A DNA stretch of 64,000 nt from Clostridium sp. OM02-18AC. Its GTDB lineage: Bacteria; Bacillota; Clostridia; Lachnospirales; Lachnospiraceae. A program made the translations under genes and the position numbers. The notes under the pieces are model-generated. The model saw only the letters and a program-made list of their open reading frames with translations. It was not told where the DNA came from and ran no database searches. This document shows, piece after piece, positions 1 to 10,329 of this stretch. The DNA lies in NCBI RefSeq assembly GCF_003481825.1, contig NZ_QULW01000005.1, positions 62,001 through 126,000 of the forward strand, written 5' to 3'. The first letter of the stretch is position 1. Each line of letters begins with the position of its first letter.

Positions 1-1
1 G

Positions 2-688
2 GGCAATAACCTCTTTGGCATCCTGCCGATGATCTTAGGCAGCATTTACGTGACAGCCGGTGCCGTCATAATCGGAGTGCCGATTGGCATTCTGACTGCA
101 GTCTTTATGTCGAAGTTTTGTCCGAAGCGTGTTTACAAGATTGTAAAGCCGGCAATTGATCTGCTGGCCGGAATTCCTTCGGTTGTATATGGATTCTTCG
201 GTATGGTTGTGATCGTACCGGTTGTCTCCACCCTGTTTGGCGGAAGCGGCAAGAGCATGCTGACCGCATCGATCCTGCTTGGAATCATGATCCTGCCGAC
301 CATCATCGGCGTGTCAGAATCCGCGATCAATGCCGTACCGTCCAGTTATTACGAAGGCTCCCTGGCACTGGGTGCCAGCCATGAGCGAAGCGTATTCTTC
401 GCTACACTTCCGGCGGCAAAATCCGGTATTCTGGCCGGTGTGATCTTAGGTGTTGGCCGTGCCATCGGTGAGACCATGGCAGTTATCATGGTAGCCGGAA
501 ACCAGGCACGTATGCCGAAGGGCATTTTACAGGGCGTCCGCACCATGACGGCAAACATCGTTCTGGAAATGGGATACGCAACGGATCTCCACCGGGAAGC
601 GCTGATCGCCACGGCGGTAGTCCTCTTCGTATTCATTCTGATCATTAACCTGTCGTTTTCAGTTATCAGCAGAAAGGCGAATGCATAA
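2..688 (+). CDS. pstC: Phosphate ABC transporter permease PstC (5' truncated)
   Basis: Inner-membrane permease subunit of the high-affinity phosphate importer PstSCAB. The frame is open from the first base and continues upstream of a possible internal ATG at 29, so the gene starts outside the window and about 228 C-terminal residues are visible. Several hydrophobic segments are present, together with the binding-protein-dependent permease EAA loop (EGSLALGASHERSV, then a conserved LPAAKSGILAG stretch) that docks on PstB. Assignment as PstC rather than PstA rests on gene order and on the short C-terminus. The stop codon TAA overlaps the pstA ATG by one base, so the two permeases are translationally coupled. 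pstS, the phosphate-binding lipoprotein, would be expected just upstream. Confidence 0.93.
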   Translation, partial: GNNLFGILPMILGSIYVTAGAVIIGVPIGILTAVFMSKFCPKRVYKIVKPAIDLLAGIPSVVYGFFGMVVIVPVVSTLFGGSGKSMLTASILLGIMILPTIIGVSESAINAVPSSYYEGSLALGASHERSVFFATLPAAKSGILAGVILGVGRAIGETMAVIMVAGNQARMPKGILQGVRTMTANIVLEMGYATDLHREALIATAVVLFVFILIINLSFSVISRKANA

Positions 689-1593
689 TGGAAGCAGCTA
701 TGGAAAAGAAAAATATCGAAATGCAGGCGATCAACCGCCAGACCTTCGGGCAGCGGTTAAAGTCCTATAAACGCAGTCCGCAGTCTCTGGTGCTTCTGAT
801 CCTGGTATCGGCATCGGCACTTCTGACGGTGATGACGTTACTGTTTTTACTGGCTTATATTCTGATCAAGGGAATCCCGTATCTGACTCCGAGCCTGTTT
901 GCGTGGGAATACAACAGTGAAAATGTATCTCTCATGCCGGCACTCGTCAATACGGTGATCATGACAGGACTTTCCCTGCTGATCGCAGTTCCCCTTGGCA
1001 TTTTCGCGGCCATCTATCTGGTGGAATATGCCAAACGCGGCAACCGGCTGGTGAGCATCGTGCGGATCACCGCAGAGACCCTGACCGGCATTCCATCCAT
1101 TGTATATGGTCTGTTTGGATTTCTTCTGTTTGCCGTGGCGCTTGGCTGGTCTTACACCATCTTAGGCGGCGCCATGACACTGGCGATCATGATCCTTCCA
1201 ACGATCATGAGAACCACGGAGGAGGCATTAAAAGCGGTCCCGGATTCTTACCGGGAAGGAAGCTTCGGCCTTGGTGCCGGACGTCTCCGCACCGTTTTCC
1301 AGGTGGTCCTGCCATCGGCAGTACCTGGAATTCTGGCAGGTATCATTCTGGCGGTTGGCCGTATTGTAGGCGAGACCGCGGCACTGATGTATACAGCGGG
1401 AACCGTTGCAGGCATTCCATCCAACTTATTCGGCTCTGGCCGAACCCTGGCAGTGCACATGTACGTGCTGACCAATGAAGGACTTTACACCAACCAGTCC
1501 TACGCTACGGCAGTAGTGCTGCTGGTGATCGTAGTTTGTATCAACGCAGTATCCGGGTTCATTGCAAAGAAAGTATCCGGAAAGACCGCTTAA
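688..1593 (+). CDS. pstA: Phosphate ABC transporter permease PstA
   Basis: Second permease subunit of the phosphate importer, 301 residues, a normal family length. The cytosolic N-terminus of about 35 residues is followed by a long hydrophobic helix (LLILVSASALLTVMTLLFLL) and further membrane segments. An EAA loop (REGSFGLGAGRLRTVF ... LPSAVPGILAG) lies near residues 190-215. The ATG at 688 overlaps the pstC stop; an in-frame ATG at 700 is an alternative start that would remove four residues, and neither has a strong ribosome binding site, as expected for coupled translation. It pairs with PstC to form the channel energised by PstB. A small GC-rich hairpin (1640-1658) lies between pstA and pstB. 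Confidence 0.93.
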   Translation: MEAAMEKKNIEMQAINRQTFGQRLKSYKRSPQSLVLLILVSASALLTVMTLLFLLAYILIKGIPYLTPSLFAWEYNSENVSLMPALVNTVIMTGLSLLIAVPLGIFAAIYLVEYAKRGNRLVSIVRITAETLTGIPSIVYGLFGFLLFAVALGWSYTILGGAMTLAIMILPTIMRTTEEALKAVPDSYREGSFGLGAGRLRTVFQVVLPSAVPGILAGIILAVGRIVGETAALMYTAGTVAGIPSNLFGSGRTLAVHMYVLTNEGLYTNQSYATAVVLLVIVVCINAVSGFIAKKVSGKTA

Positions 1594-1639
1594 TTTCCGG
1601 TGGAAGAACAATCTGGAAAGACGGCTCAGTATTCTGGCT

Positions 1640-1658
1640 GCGGCGCAAAAGGTGCCGC
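1640..1658 (+). other. Intercistronic hairpin between pstA and pstB
   Basis: GCGGCGC at 1640-1646 can pair with GTGCCGC at 1652-1658 (one G-T wobble) around a five-base AAAAG loop, in the 91-base gap between the pstA stop and the pstB start. No T-run follows, so it is not a canonical terminator. It could be an mRNA processing or stability element that sets the permease to ATPase ratio; this is inference. Confidence 0.35.
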
Positions 1659-1684
1659 GGCATCCAAAAACAGAGAGGTAACGT

Positions 1685-2434
1685 ATGGATAAGCTAACAA
1701 TCAGCAACATGGAATTGTATTACGGCGATTTTAAAGCCTTAAAAGGAATCAATTTAAATATCCAGGCCAACGAGATCACGGCGTTTATCGGTCCGTCCGG
1801 CTGCGGAAAATCCACCTTATTAAAATCCTTAAACCGCATGAATGACCTGGTAGAAGGATGCCGCATCACCGGAAGCATTTTGCTTGACGGCGAAGACATC
1901 TACGGCGATATGGACATCAACCTTCTCAGAAAGCGGGTCGGTATGGTGTTCCAGAAACCAAACCCGTTCCCGATGAGTGTTTATGACAACATTGCCTATG
2001 GACCGCGTACCCACGGCATCCGCTCCAAGGCACAGCTCGATGACATCGTGGAGAAATCCTTGCGCGACGCAGCAATCTGGGACGAGTTAAAGGACCGCTT
2101 GAAAAAGAGCGCGCTGGGACTTTCCGGAGGACAGCAGCAGCGTCTTTGCATCGCAAGAGCACTGGCCGTGCAGCCGGAAGTACTTTTGATGGATGAGCCG
2201 ACCTCCGCGCTGGACCCGATCTCAACTTCCAAGATCGAGGACCTTGCGGTGGAACTGAAAAAAGATTATACTATCGTCATGGTAACCCATAACATGCAGC
2301 AGGCAGCACGAATCTCCGACAAGACCGCGTTCTTCCTGATGGGCGAAGTGATCGAGTTCGGCGAGACCGAGCAGATCTTCTCCATGCCGAAGAACAAGAA
2401 AACAGAAGATTACATTACGGGGAGGTTTGGCTGA
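1685..2434 (+). CDS. pstB: Phosphate ABC transporter ATP-binding protein PstB
   Basis: ATPase of the phosphate importer, 249 residues, full length. Walker A GPSGCGKST lies at residues 36-44, the ABC signature LSGGQQQR near 145-152, Walker B VLLMDEPTSALD follows, and the H-loop histidine is in MVTHNMQQA. These and the overall similarity identify PstB among ABC ATPases, supported by the flanking pstA and phoU. The start ATG is preceded by GAGAGGTAACGT. The stop codon TGA lies immediately before the phoU start, so expression is probably coupled. It hydrolyses ATP on the cytosolic face to drive phosphate uptake and is part of the PhoU-PhoR signalling complex in studied bacteria. Confidence 0.96.
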   Translation: MDKLTISNMELYYGDFKALKGINLNIQANEITAFIGPSGCGKSTLLKSLNRMNDLVEGCRITGSILLDGEDIYGDMDINLLRKRVGMVFQKPNPFPMSVYDNIAYGPRTHGIRSKAQLDDIVEKSLRDAAIWDELKDRLKKSALGLSGGQQQRLCIARALAVQPEVLLMDEPTSALDPISTSKIEDLAVELKKDYTIVMVTHNMQQAARISDKTAFFLMGEVIEFGETEQIFSMPKNKKTEDYITGRFG

Positions 2435-2435
2435 T

Positions 2436-3083
2436 ATGCGCAATCGATTTGATGAACAGCTGGAGCTTTTGAATGTGGAGCTGATCCGCATGGGAGCACT
2501 GTGTGAGGATGCGATCTCTTACGCGTCCCGCACGCTGATGGGTGAGGGTGACTTTACCAAGGATGTCTACAAGGCCGACCACGAGATTGATCAGAAGGAG
2601 CGCGATATCGAGAATCTCTGTATGCGTCTTCTTTTGCAGCAGCAGCCGGTAGCGAAGGACCTGCGTCAGGTTTCTTCCGCACTGAAAATGATCTCCGATA
2701 TGGAACGAATCGGCGACCAGGCATCCGACATCGCGGAAATCTGCAGTTTCGTGGGTGACCGTGAGGCAAAGAGCCGTCTGCACATCCGCGACATGGCCGA
2801 CGCGACCATGCGCATGGTGACCCAGAGCATCGATTCCTATGTAAAACGGGATCTCAACATTGCAAAAGAAGTGGTCCAGTACGATGATGTGGTGGATGAT
2901 CTGTTCGGCAAAGTAAAAGAGGAGCTGATCGGCATGCTGAGTGCCGGAAGCACCGATGAGAAGATGGGCGAGTTCTGCATTGATATGCTGATGATCGCCA
3001 AATACTTTGAACGAATCGGAGATCATGCTACCAACATTGCAGAGTGGGTGGAGTATTCCATCACGGGAACCCACCTGGAATAA
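2436..3083 (+). CDS. phoU: Phosphate signalling and uptake regulator PhoU
   Basis: Cytosolic helical-bundle protein that links the Pst transporter to the PhoR kinase and restrains phosphate uptake. About 215 residues, with the two PhoU repeats visible as similar halves (DLRQVSSALKMISDMERIGDQ in the first, DMLMIAKYFERIGDHATNIAEW in the second); the ERIGD/HATNIAE motifs carry the conserved metal-binding acidic residues of the family. I chose the ATG at 2436 because GGGGAGG at 2419-2425 is well placed for it; a TTG three codons earlier is in frame but too close to that site. It follows pstB directly and precedes the response regulator by 12 bases, a standard pst-pho order. Confidence 0.93.
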   Translation: MRNRFDEQLELLNVELIRMGALCEDAISYASRTLMGEGDFTKDVYKADHEIDQKERDIENLCMRLLLQQQPVAKDLRQVSSALKMISDMERIGDQASDIAEICSFVGDREAKSRLHIRDMADATMRMVTQSIDSYVKRDLNIAKEVVQYDDVVDDLFGKVKEELIGMLSAGSTDEKMGEFCIDMLMIAKYFERIGDHATNIAEWVEYSITGTHLE

Positions 3084-3095
3084 AAGGAGAAGAAC

Positions 3096-3779
3096 ATGAT
3101 CTATCTGGTTGAAGACGATGAAAGTATCCGGGAACTTGTAATCTATACGCTGCAGACCACGGGTCTTACTGCAAAGGGGTTTCCCTGCGCGAAGGATTTC
3201 TGGAATGCCATGAAGCAGGAGTACCCGTCCCTGGTGCTCCTTGATATTATGCTTCCGGATGAAGATGGTCTGACCATCTTAAAGAAGCTGCGGGATGCCG
3301 GTCCCACAAAACGGCTTCCCGTTATTATGCTGACTGCAAAAGGAACCGAGTATGACAAGGTAGTCGGCTTAGACAGCGGCGCAGACGATTACATACCAAA
3401 GCCGTTTGGCATGATGGAGCTGGTCTCCCGGGTGCGTGCCCTTTTGCGCCGGGCAGAGCCGGAACACGAAAAACGCACCGATGCCTGCACTGCCGGACCG
3501 ATCCATGTGGACTTAAACCGCCATGTGGTAACAGTAGACGGAACTGTTGTGGCACTCACGTACAAGGAATTCGAACTGCTTTGTTATCTGATCGAAAATA
3601 AGGGCATGGTCTTAACCAGGGATCAGCTGTTATCCAAAATCTGGGGATATGATTTTGATGGAGAAACCCGCACGGTGGATGTCCACATCCGGACACTCAG
3701 ACAGAAGCTTGGCGAGGCCAGCCGCTGTATCGAGACCATCCGCGGGGTTGGATATAAGCTGGAGGAATCAGAAACATGA
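3096..3779 (+). CDS. phoB: PhoB/PhoP-family response regulator
   Basis: OmpR/PhoB-type DNA-binding response regulator of 227 residues. The receiver domain (about 1-120) has the acidic pair EDDE near the N-terminus, phospho-acceptor Asp50 in LVLLDIMLPDEDG, the conserved Thr in VIMLTAKG and Lys in PKPFG. A winged-helix effector domain occupies about 130-227, including FELLCYLIENKGMVLTRDQL and the typical TVDVHIRTLRQKLG recognition region. The ATG is preceded by AAAGGAGAA. Its last four bases overlap the phoR start (ATGA), so regulator and kinase are coupled. By position it should activate the pst operon under phosphate limitation; the Firmicute name PhoP would be equally valid. Confidence 0.92.
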   Translation: MIYLVEDDESIRELVIYTLQTTGLTAKGFPCAKDFWNAMKQEYPSLVLLDIMLPDEDGLTILKKLRDAGPTKRLPVIMLTAKGTEYDKVVGLDSGADDYIPKPFGMMELVSRVRALLRRAEPEHEKRTDACTAGPIHVDLNRHVVTVDGTVVALTYKEFELLCYLIENKGMVLTRDQLLSKIWGYDFDGETRTVDVHIRTLRQKLGEASRCIETIRGVGYKLEESET

Positions 3780-5581
3780 AGATCAAACGAAAAATCTACT
3801 GGAATCTGTGTCTGGTAGCACTTCTGACCATGGTGGTGTCAGCGTTGATCACGACGCTCCTTTTGTGCCAGGATCTGCAGACCCAGATGCGCCAGGCTGT
3901 CATGACCGAGGTACGGTATCTGGAGTCCGCCATGGAGGTATCCGGCAAAGATTACCTGGTTCATTTAAAAAGCCGTGGAGATGGCAACAGCGTCAACCGC
4001 ATTACCTGGGTCGATGAAAACGGCAGCGTGCTCTATGACAGCTATGCGGACAGCGAGAGCCTGGAAAACCACAAAGACCGCCCGGAGATCGCGGCAGCTT
4101 TAAAGAATGGACGCGGTGAGAGTGTCCGTACTTCCCGCACCCTTGCGGAACAGACCTACTATTACGCAGCCCGTTTAACAGACGGCAGCGTTATCCGCGT
4201 GGCAAGCACCACCAAGAGCGCTCTTGCAACCGTGTTCCACACCGTTCCGATCATGATTGCCATGGCGATTCTGATTGTGCTTGGAGTCCTGATCCTGGCT
4301 GAGTTCCAGACCAAGCGGATCATCGCGCCGATCAACCAGATGAATCCGGACGATCCGCAGGCAGGAGATGTGTACGATGAGCTGGCACCGCTGGTGCGCC
4401 GCCTGGAAAAACAGAAGGAAACCATCCGTCAGCAGATGGAGATATTAAAAGAAAAACAGGAAGAATTCTCTGCGATCACAGAAAATATGCGCGAAGGTTT
4501 TCTTGTGGTAGACAGCAAAGGCGATGTGATGTCTTACAACAAGAGTGCGCTGAAACTGCTGGGAATCCCAGAAGGAGAGGAAGGAATGCTAAGCCGCCAT
4601 GGAAATGCGGCGTGGGAAGAACATACCGATCCGGGCAAGGAAGGCACACTGTCACAGGATTTACCTGCAAACAGTCAAAACACAGGAACTCATAATGACG
4701 CGGAACGACATAAAGCGAATGTAAACATCATCAGCATCAACCGTTCCGAAAACTTCCGCAGGGTCGTGGATGAAGCCTTAAAGGGCGGCCACTGTGAGGA
4801 AATGCTGGATGTCGGAAACCGTCATTACCAGATCATCGCGAACCCGGTGGCAGAATCCGAAGAACGCAGCGGTGCCGTCGTAGTCATTCTGGATGTCACC
4901 GAGCAGCAGGGCCGCGAGGAACTTCGCCGCGAATTTACCGCGAATGTCTCCCACGAATTAAAGACTCCGCTGACCTCCATCTCCGGTTACGCAGAAATCA
5001 TGATGAACGGCATGGTACAGCCCGCCGACATGGGCCGCTTCTCTGGAAAGATCTACAAAGAAGCCCAGCGCCTGATCACGCTGGTAGGTGATATCATCCG
5101 CCTGTCCCAGCTGGATGAAGAAAAAGTCCAGATGGAAAAAAGTCCGGTCGACTTACACCTCCTTGCCTCCGACGTGGTAAAACGCCTGCAGGACGTGGCA
5201 AAGAAAAATCAGGTTACACTGATGCTCACCGGAAAACCAACCGTGGTAAACGGCAACCCGCAGATCCTCGACGAGATGATCTACAACCTCTGCGACAACG
5301 CCATCAAATACAACAAGCCGTTTGGTGAAGTCGAAGTCAATGTCGCCATGATCAAAGACCACCCGGTCCTCACCGTGGAAGACGACGGAATCGGCATTCC
5401 GCCGGAAGACCAGGAACGCATCTTTGAGCGTTTTTACCGGGTCGATAAAAGCCATTCCCGCCAGATCGGCGGCACCGGACTGGGACTCTCCATCGTAAAG
5501 CACGGAGCCATCTACCATAAGGCAAAGGTAGAGCTCAAGAGTGCGCTCGGTGAAGGAACCACTGTGCGGATTACGTTCTAA
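3776..5581 (+). CDS. phoR: Phosphate-regulon sensor histidine kinase PhoR
   Basis: Membrane sensor kinase of 601 residues, partner of the preceding regulator. Transmembrane helix near residues 10-30, extracytoplasmic domain to about 155, second helix near 153-175, then a coiled-coil linker, a PAS domain from about 231, the HisKA box ANVSHELKTPL with phospho-acceptor His393, and an HATPase with the N box (DNAIKYNKP), G1 (DDGIGIPPEDQERIF) and G2 (GGTGLGLSIVKH). I see no clear HAMP domain between helix 2 and the coiled coil. Inside the PAS region, about residues 267-318, there is a polar low-complexity insert rich in E, G, N, H and T that is not expected in PhoR. Start ATG at 3776 follows CTGGAGGAATC. 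Confidence 0.93.
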   Translation: MKIKRKIYWNLCLVALLTMVVSALITTLLLCQDLQTQMRQAVMTEVRYLESAMEVSGKDYLVHLKSRGDGNSVNRITWVDENGSVLYDSYADSESLENHKDRPEIAAALKNGRGESVRTSRTLAEQTYYYAARLTDGSVIRVASTTKSALATVFHTVPIMIAMAILIVLGVLILAEFQTKRIIAPINQMNPDDPQAGDVYDELAPLVRRLEKQKETIRQQMEILKEKQEEFSAITENMREGFLVVDSKGDVMSYNKSALKLLGIPEGEEGMLSRHGNAAWEEHTDPGKEGTLSQDLPANSQNTGTHNDAERHKANVNIISINRSENFRRVVDEALKGGHCEEMLDVGNRHYQIIANPVAESEERSGAVVVILDVTEQQGREELRREFTANVSHELKTPLTSISGYAEIMMNGMVQPADMGRFSGKIYKEAQRLITLVGDIIRLSQLDEEKVQMEKSPVDLHLLASDVVKRLQDVAKKNQVTLMLTGKPTVVNGNPQILDEMIYNLCDNAIKYNKPFGEVEVNVAMIKDHPVLTVEDDGIGIPPEDQERIFERFYRVDKSHSRQIGGTGLGLSIVKHGAIYHKAKVELKSALGEGTTVRITF

Positions 5582-5607
5582 AAAATAACAATTTAAGTAT
5601 ATGACAA

Positions 5608-5645
5608 GGGCCGTGTGAGTTGCCGAAAGGCAACTCACACGGCCC
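5608..5645. terminator. Bidirectional terminator between phoR and the SbcC/YhaN-like gene
   Basis: A perfect 17-bp inverted repeat (5608-5624 with 5629-5645) around a GAAA tetraloop lies between two convergent genes. It is followed by TATTA on the plus side and preceded by an A/T-rich stretch that gives U residues for the minus-strand transcript, so it probably serves both phoR and the minus-strand gene. Confidence 0.85.
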
Positions 5646-5665
5646 TATTAAAGTGAAATAAATTG

Positions 5666-7564
5666 TTACATTGTAACGAGGTGATATGCGATCTGGTCGG
5701 CGGTCATCATCTGTGCTTCCCTCTGGTGACAGGTAAAGATGATGATCTGACCCGGATACGCCTTCTTCAGCCACTTGAGGGCGGTGTGCAGCCGGTCTTC
5801 ATCGTAGAGCACGAAGCTGTCGTCGAAGATCAGCGGCATGTAGTCGCCATCCGGCTGGATGAGCTTTGCCGCGGCGAGACGCAGGGCGAGGTAGATCTGG
5901 TCCATGGTGCCGCTGGATACCTGTTCCACCGGAACCAGGCGCGTGCGGGTGTTCATGAAGACATTTAAGTTTTCATCGACACTCATGCTGTCGTAGATTC
6001 CGCCGGTAATGCCGGAGATTAAGTCGGATGCAGTCTTATTTAAGTAAAGCCCGAATGAATCCCGGATGGTGGCGGAGAGTTCGGTCATGGTTTCCAAAGC
6101 CAGGTCAATGGCAGTGATCTCTTCGCGGATCCGCTCATTTTCAGCCAGAACCTGCTTTAAGGATTCGGTCTGGTCCTTGCAGTGAGCCAGGTGGTCCAGC
6201 TTTTTCTCCAGCTCCCACTGGGTTTTCTGCTGGCGGGAGATGACATCGTCGCAGCTTGTTTCTTTCTCCTGCAGGGCGGCGATCTCGGCAGCCTGTTCTT
6301 TTACGGACTGCTCAGAGCGTTCCAGTACCTGGCTTAAGCGGATGAATTCTTCCATGCGTCCCTCGAGAGCCTTCATTGCCTCCTCAGAGATGGAGGAATC
6401 GCCTAAGTGGCGGGAGAAAATTTCCTGCAGCAGCTTTTCCGTCATGGAGAGTTCCTGGCGCAGGCTGCGGTTCTTCATAAAGAAGATGAGCCCGACAGCG
6501 AAGAAGAAGACTGCAGCAGCACTTAAGATGCAGATGAGCCATATGGTGTAGCGGGACACGCCAGTCGATACGGACATCAGTGCCCCCACGCCGGATGCGG
6601 CAGTATCGATTGGCTGGGAACTGAAAAAACCAAGGACTCCCGCGCCAATGGCAGAGCAGACAGCCAGCACGAGCATGATGACCGGCAGGAGCGCGCGCCC
6701 TTTTTTGGAGGCGGTTTCGGACAACTCCTGATAATGGTTGTAAGTATTTTGCGCATTTTCCCGGTAAGCGTGGATGGAAGCCTCATCGGTAAACTGCGCG
6801 CCTTCCAAAGCCTGGCGGCCCTTTGCGATTTTCTGGAGCAGGGTTTCGCGCTCGGTCTGCTTTTCGGAAAGCTGGTTCTTTACCTGCGAGCGCAGATCCT
6901 GGTAGGTCCGCAGCTGGTTTTCGTATTCCGGCGCGGAAATTTCTTTTTCCATGTTTTTGATCTCGGTGAGCAGCGCAGTGTAGGTGCGTGCTGCCTCCGG
7001 GGTGAGCTGCCGTTCAAACTCTTTCCGGCGCCCTTTTAAATAGGAAGAAGCCTTTGTGATATTTAAGGAAAGATTGCCAGTGGTATTCATGTTGGCAATG
7101 TAATTGCGCAGTTCGGTCACCATGCCGCCCTCGGTCACGCATTTGAGCTGACCGATGCTGATGGTGTTGTTGTAGGCGGTTTCTGTGAGCCCGCCTAAGA
7201 GAAAGTCCAGGAAGCTTTTGGTGGGCTCCACCTGTTTTCCGGCAGTTTCATTTACGATCACAAAGGATTTCTGATCCTTCTGGAAATTGCGTTCCAGGCG
7301 GTAGATGACCCCGTCCTTTTCTACCCGCATCTGACCGCCGTAGACGCCCTTGTTCTTCCATGGTTCATATTTGCTGTAAAGGTCGCCCCGGGCAGCACGT
7401 CCGCGCCCGCGTTCCAAACCAAACAGCATACAGCGGATGAACGTATGCAAGGTAGATTTTCCGGCTTCATTTTTGCCGTAAACTACGTTTAAGTCTTTGT
7501 CGAAAGAGACGGAGAGGTCGTGAAACTTGCCGAATCCGTCGATATGTAAATCTAGTATCCGCAT
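5666..7564 (-). CDS. SbcC/YhaN-like SMC-family ATPase with central membrane hairpin
   Basis: Rad50/SbcC/YhaN-type ATPase of 632 residues. The N-terminal P-loop is VYGKNEAGKSTLHTF near residue 30; the C-terminal part has a signature-like VSSGTMDQIYLALRLA and Walker B MPLIFDDSFVLYD. In between are coiled coils and, unusually for SbcC, two hydrophobic helices (LLPVIMLVLAVCSAIGAGVL and YTIWLICILSAAAVFFFAVG), giving a membrane hairpin inside the coiled-coil arm. The protein is shorter than typical SbcC or Bacillus YhaN (about 960 residues). It lies three bases downstream of an SbcD/YhaO-like phosphoesterase, its expected partner in DNA-end processing. AGGAGTTAG precedes the start codon. Whether it acts on DNA at the membrane is inference. 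Confidence 0.8.
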   Translation of the reverse strand: MRILDLHIDGFGKFHDLSVSFDKDLNVVYGKNEAGKSTLHTFIRCMLFGLERGRGRAARGDLYSKYEPWKNKGVYGGQMRVEKDGVIYRLERNFQKDQKSFVIVNETAGKQVEPTKSFLDFLLGGLTETAYNNTISIGQLKCVTEGGMVTELRNYIANMNTTGNLSLNITKASSYLKGRRKEFERQLTPEAARTYTALLTEIKNMEKEISAPEYENQLRTYQDLRSQVKNQLSEKQTERETLLQKIAKGRQALEGAQFTDEASIHAYRENAQNTYNHYQELSETASKKGRALLPVIMLVLAVCSAIGAGVLGFFSSQPIDTAASGVGALMSVSTGVSRYTIWLICILSAAAVFFFAVGLIFFMKNRSLRQELSMTEKLLQEIFSRHLGDSSISEEAMKALEGRMEEFIRLSQVLERSEQSVKEQAAEIAALQEKETSCDDVISRQQKTQWELEKKLDHLAHCKDQTESLKQVLAENERIREEITAIDLALETMTELSATIRDSFGLYLNKTASDLISGITGGIYDSMSVDENLNVFMNTRTRLVPVEQVSSGTMDQIYLALRLAAAKLIQPDGDYMPLIFDDSFVLYDEDRLHTALKWLKKAYPGQIIIFTCHQREAQMMTADQIAYHLVTM

Positions 7565-7567
7565 AGT

Positions 7568-8638
7568 CTAACTCCTCTCGTCTTTGGTGCGAAGCAGGGC
7601 ATCGATCCCGTAGTACAGCGCCTTTTTTTCAACCGGACTGGGATCATCCTTTTGAAATGCCTGGATATAAAAACCGATCATGTCGCTTGGATGTTCTGCA
7701 AAGAGCTGGCAGAAATCGTACTGCGGCTCCGATTCATCGACCGCCTCCACAATCTGCAGGCGGCGCTCCAGTGGTTCTAAGTCAAAGACAATGTCCGGGT
7801 CGCGCATGCCGCGGATGCGGAAACGGTAAATGTTTTCCAGTCCGCGTTCTTTTACGGCATCTGTGATGCGGTCACAAAGCTCGGCATTCGTGGTAGCCGG
7901 AGTGACATGGACGACCAGCGGAATGTACTGGACGCGGCTTACCGGGACAAACTCCAGGGAGATGACCTGGCCGGAGGCGGGCTGGATCTCGCCGACTACC
8001 ATGCCGTGCGGACCGGTCTCAGTTTTGTCAAGCGGCTCTAAGGAACCAGGATATGCGTAGGAAAAATCCGGTGCAAGTTCCGGCTTATGGATGTGCCCAA
8101 GTGCCGTGTAGGCAAAACCAGTGCGGGCGAGACTGCCCTTGTCGAGCGGAAGATGGGAAGCATCGCCGCCGTGTGCCAGCAGTACATGGATGCGGGAATC
8201 ATCCGGCGCTTTGATGCCGTTTAAGCGGGCTTCATTGATCTCAGCCGTGTAGTAGGAAAATCCGTGTACCTCCAGATTGAAATCTGGAAAATAGACAGAG
8301 CTCAGCTCCTCAGACATGAGGAAGGTAACATTGGGACACCAGGTAAAACTCATGAGTGCGGAATTTAAGCGGATGCGGTCATGATTTCCGGCGATGATGA
8401 CAATCTTCACACCGGGAATCGTGGAAAAGAGATAATTGACTTCTTTTAAATCGCGCAGGAGCGGCTGACGGTGAAACAGATCTCCTGCAATAAAGAGAAA
8501 GTCCGCGTCCCGCAGCTTGGCCTGTCGTACGACCTCAGCAAAGCTGTCGTGAATGGCCTGGGCCCGCTCGCGGTTCCAGGGCCGGTCACTGTCCGGGTTC
8601 ATGCCCCAGTGGACATCGGCAATGTGAATAAATTTCAT
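7568..8638 (-). CDS. SbcD/YhaO-like metallophosphoesterase (exonuclease subunit)
   Basis: Calcineurin-like metallophosphoesterase, 356 residues, of the Mre11/SbcD/YhaO class. Metal-binding motifs appear in order: HIADVHWG at the N-terminus, AGDLFH, AGNHDRI, LLAHGGD and LGHIHKPE. The C-terminal 130 residues form the accessory region seen in this family. The start is the ATG at 8638, which has AAGGAG six bases upstream; the reading frame stays open 15 codons further up but without a ribosome binding site. The gene ends three bases before the ATPase gene, so the two form an operon and most likely an ATPase-nuclease complex for DNA break processing. The exact substrate cannot be read from the sequence. 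Confidence 0.85.
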   Translation of the reverse strand: MKFIHIADVHWGMNPDSDRPWNRERAQAIHDSFAEVVRQAKLRDADFLFIAGDLFHRQPLLRDLKEVNYLFSTIPGVKIVIIAGNHDRIRLNSALMSFTWCPNVTFLMSEELSSVYFPDFNLEVHGFSYYTAEINEARLNGIKAPDDSRIHVLLAHGGDASHLPLDKGSLARTGFAYTALGHIHKPELAPDFSYAYPGSLEPLDKTETGPHGMVVGEIQPASGQVISLEFVPVSRVQYIPLVVHVTPATTNAELCDRITDAVKERGLENIYRFRIRGMRDPDIVFDLEPLERRLQIVEAVDESEPQYDFCQLFAEHPSDMIGFYIQAFQKDDPSPVEKKALYYGIDALLRTKDERS

Positions 8639-8740
8639 GGGATTCTCCTTGTTGATCAGCGGATGCGCTGCTGGCGCCTCCATGATATGCGGTGCGATAG
8701 CAAGTGTGCCATGGCGCCTTCCTGATATGCACTATAATAG

Positions 8741-8785
8741 AATGCGGGTATGCCGGCAGTTCGTCCTGCGCAGTATACCCGCATT
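8741..8785 (-). terminator. Probable asnS terminator hairpin
   Basis: AATGCGGGTAT at 8741-8751 pairs exactly with ATACCCGCATT at 8775-8785; the loop contains a further GCAG/CTGC stem. It begins 13 bases past the asnS stop on the minus strand. The following minus-strand sequence is CTATTATAG rather than a clean T-run, so termination may be partial with read-through into the nuclease operon. Confidence 0.55.
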
Positions 8786-8797
8786 GATTTTCAAAAT

Positions 8798-10189
<1,392 letters not shown>

Positions 10190-10297
10190 GATGCTTCTCC
10201 TTTGATCTGTGTTCTTTTCGCAGCAGATTCTTCGATGAATCCCTGTGTTTTCCTGTTTTAACAGATATTTATGGAATGATTTCCACACTTAATCAAG

Positions 10298-10326
10298 ATT
10301 ATACTTCATTTTATTAAGTGATTCAA
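10298..10326 (-). promoter_or_regulatory. Sigma-A promoter of asnS
   Basis: On the minus strand, -35 TTGAAT (10321-10326), a 17-base spacer and a consensus -10 TATAAT (10298-10303). Transcription should start near 10291, about 100 bases before the asnS ATG. Confidence 0.75.
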
Positions 10327-10329
10327 GAA

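Noticed and set aside
10190..10291. T-box leader for asnS
   Set aside because: The leader is only about 100 bases and I could not find the conserved T-box sequence or an antiterminator/terminator pair.
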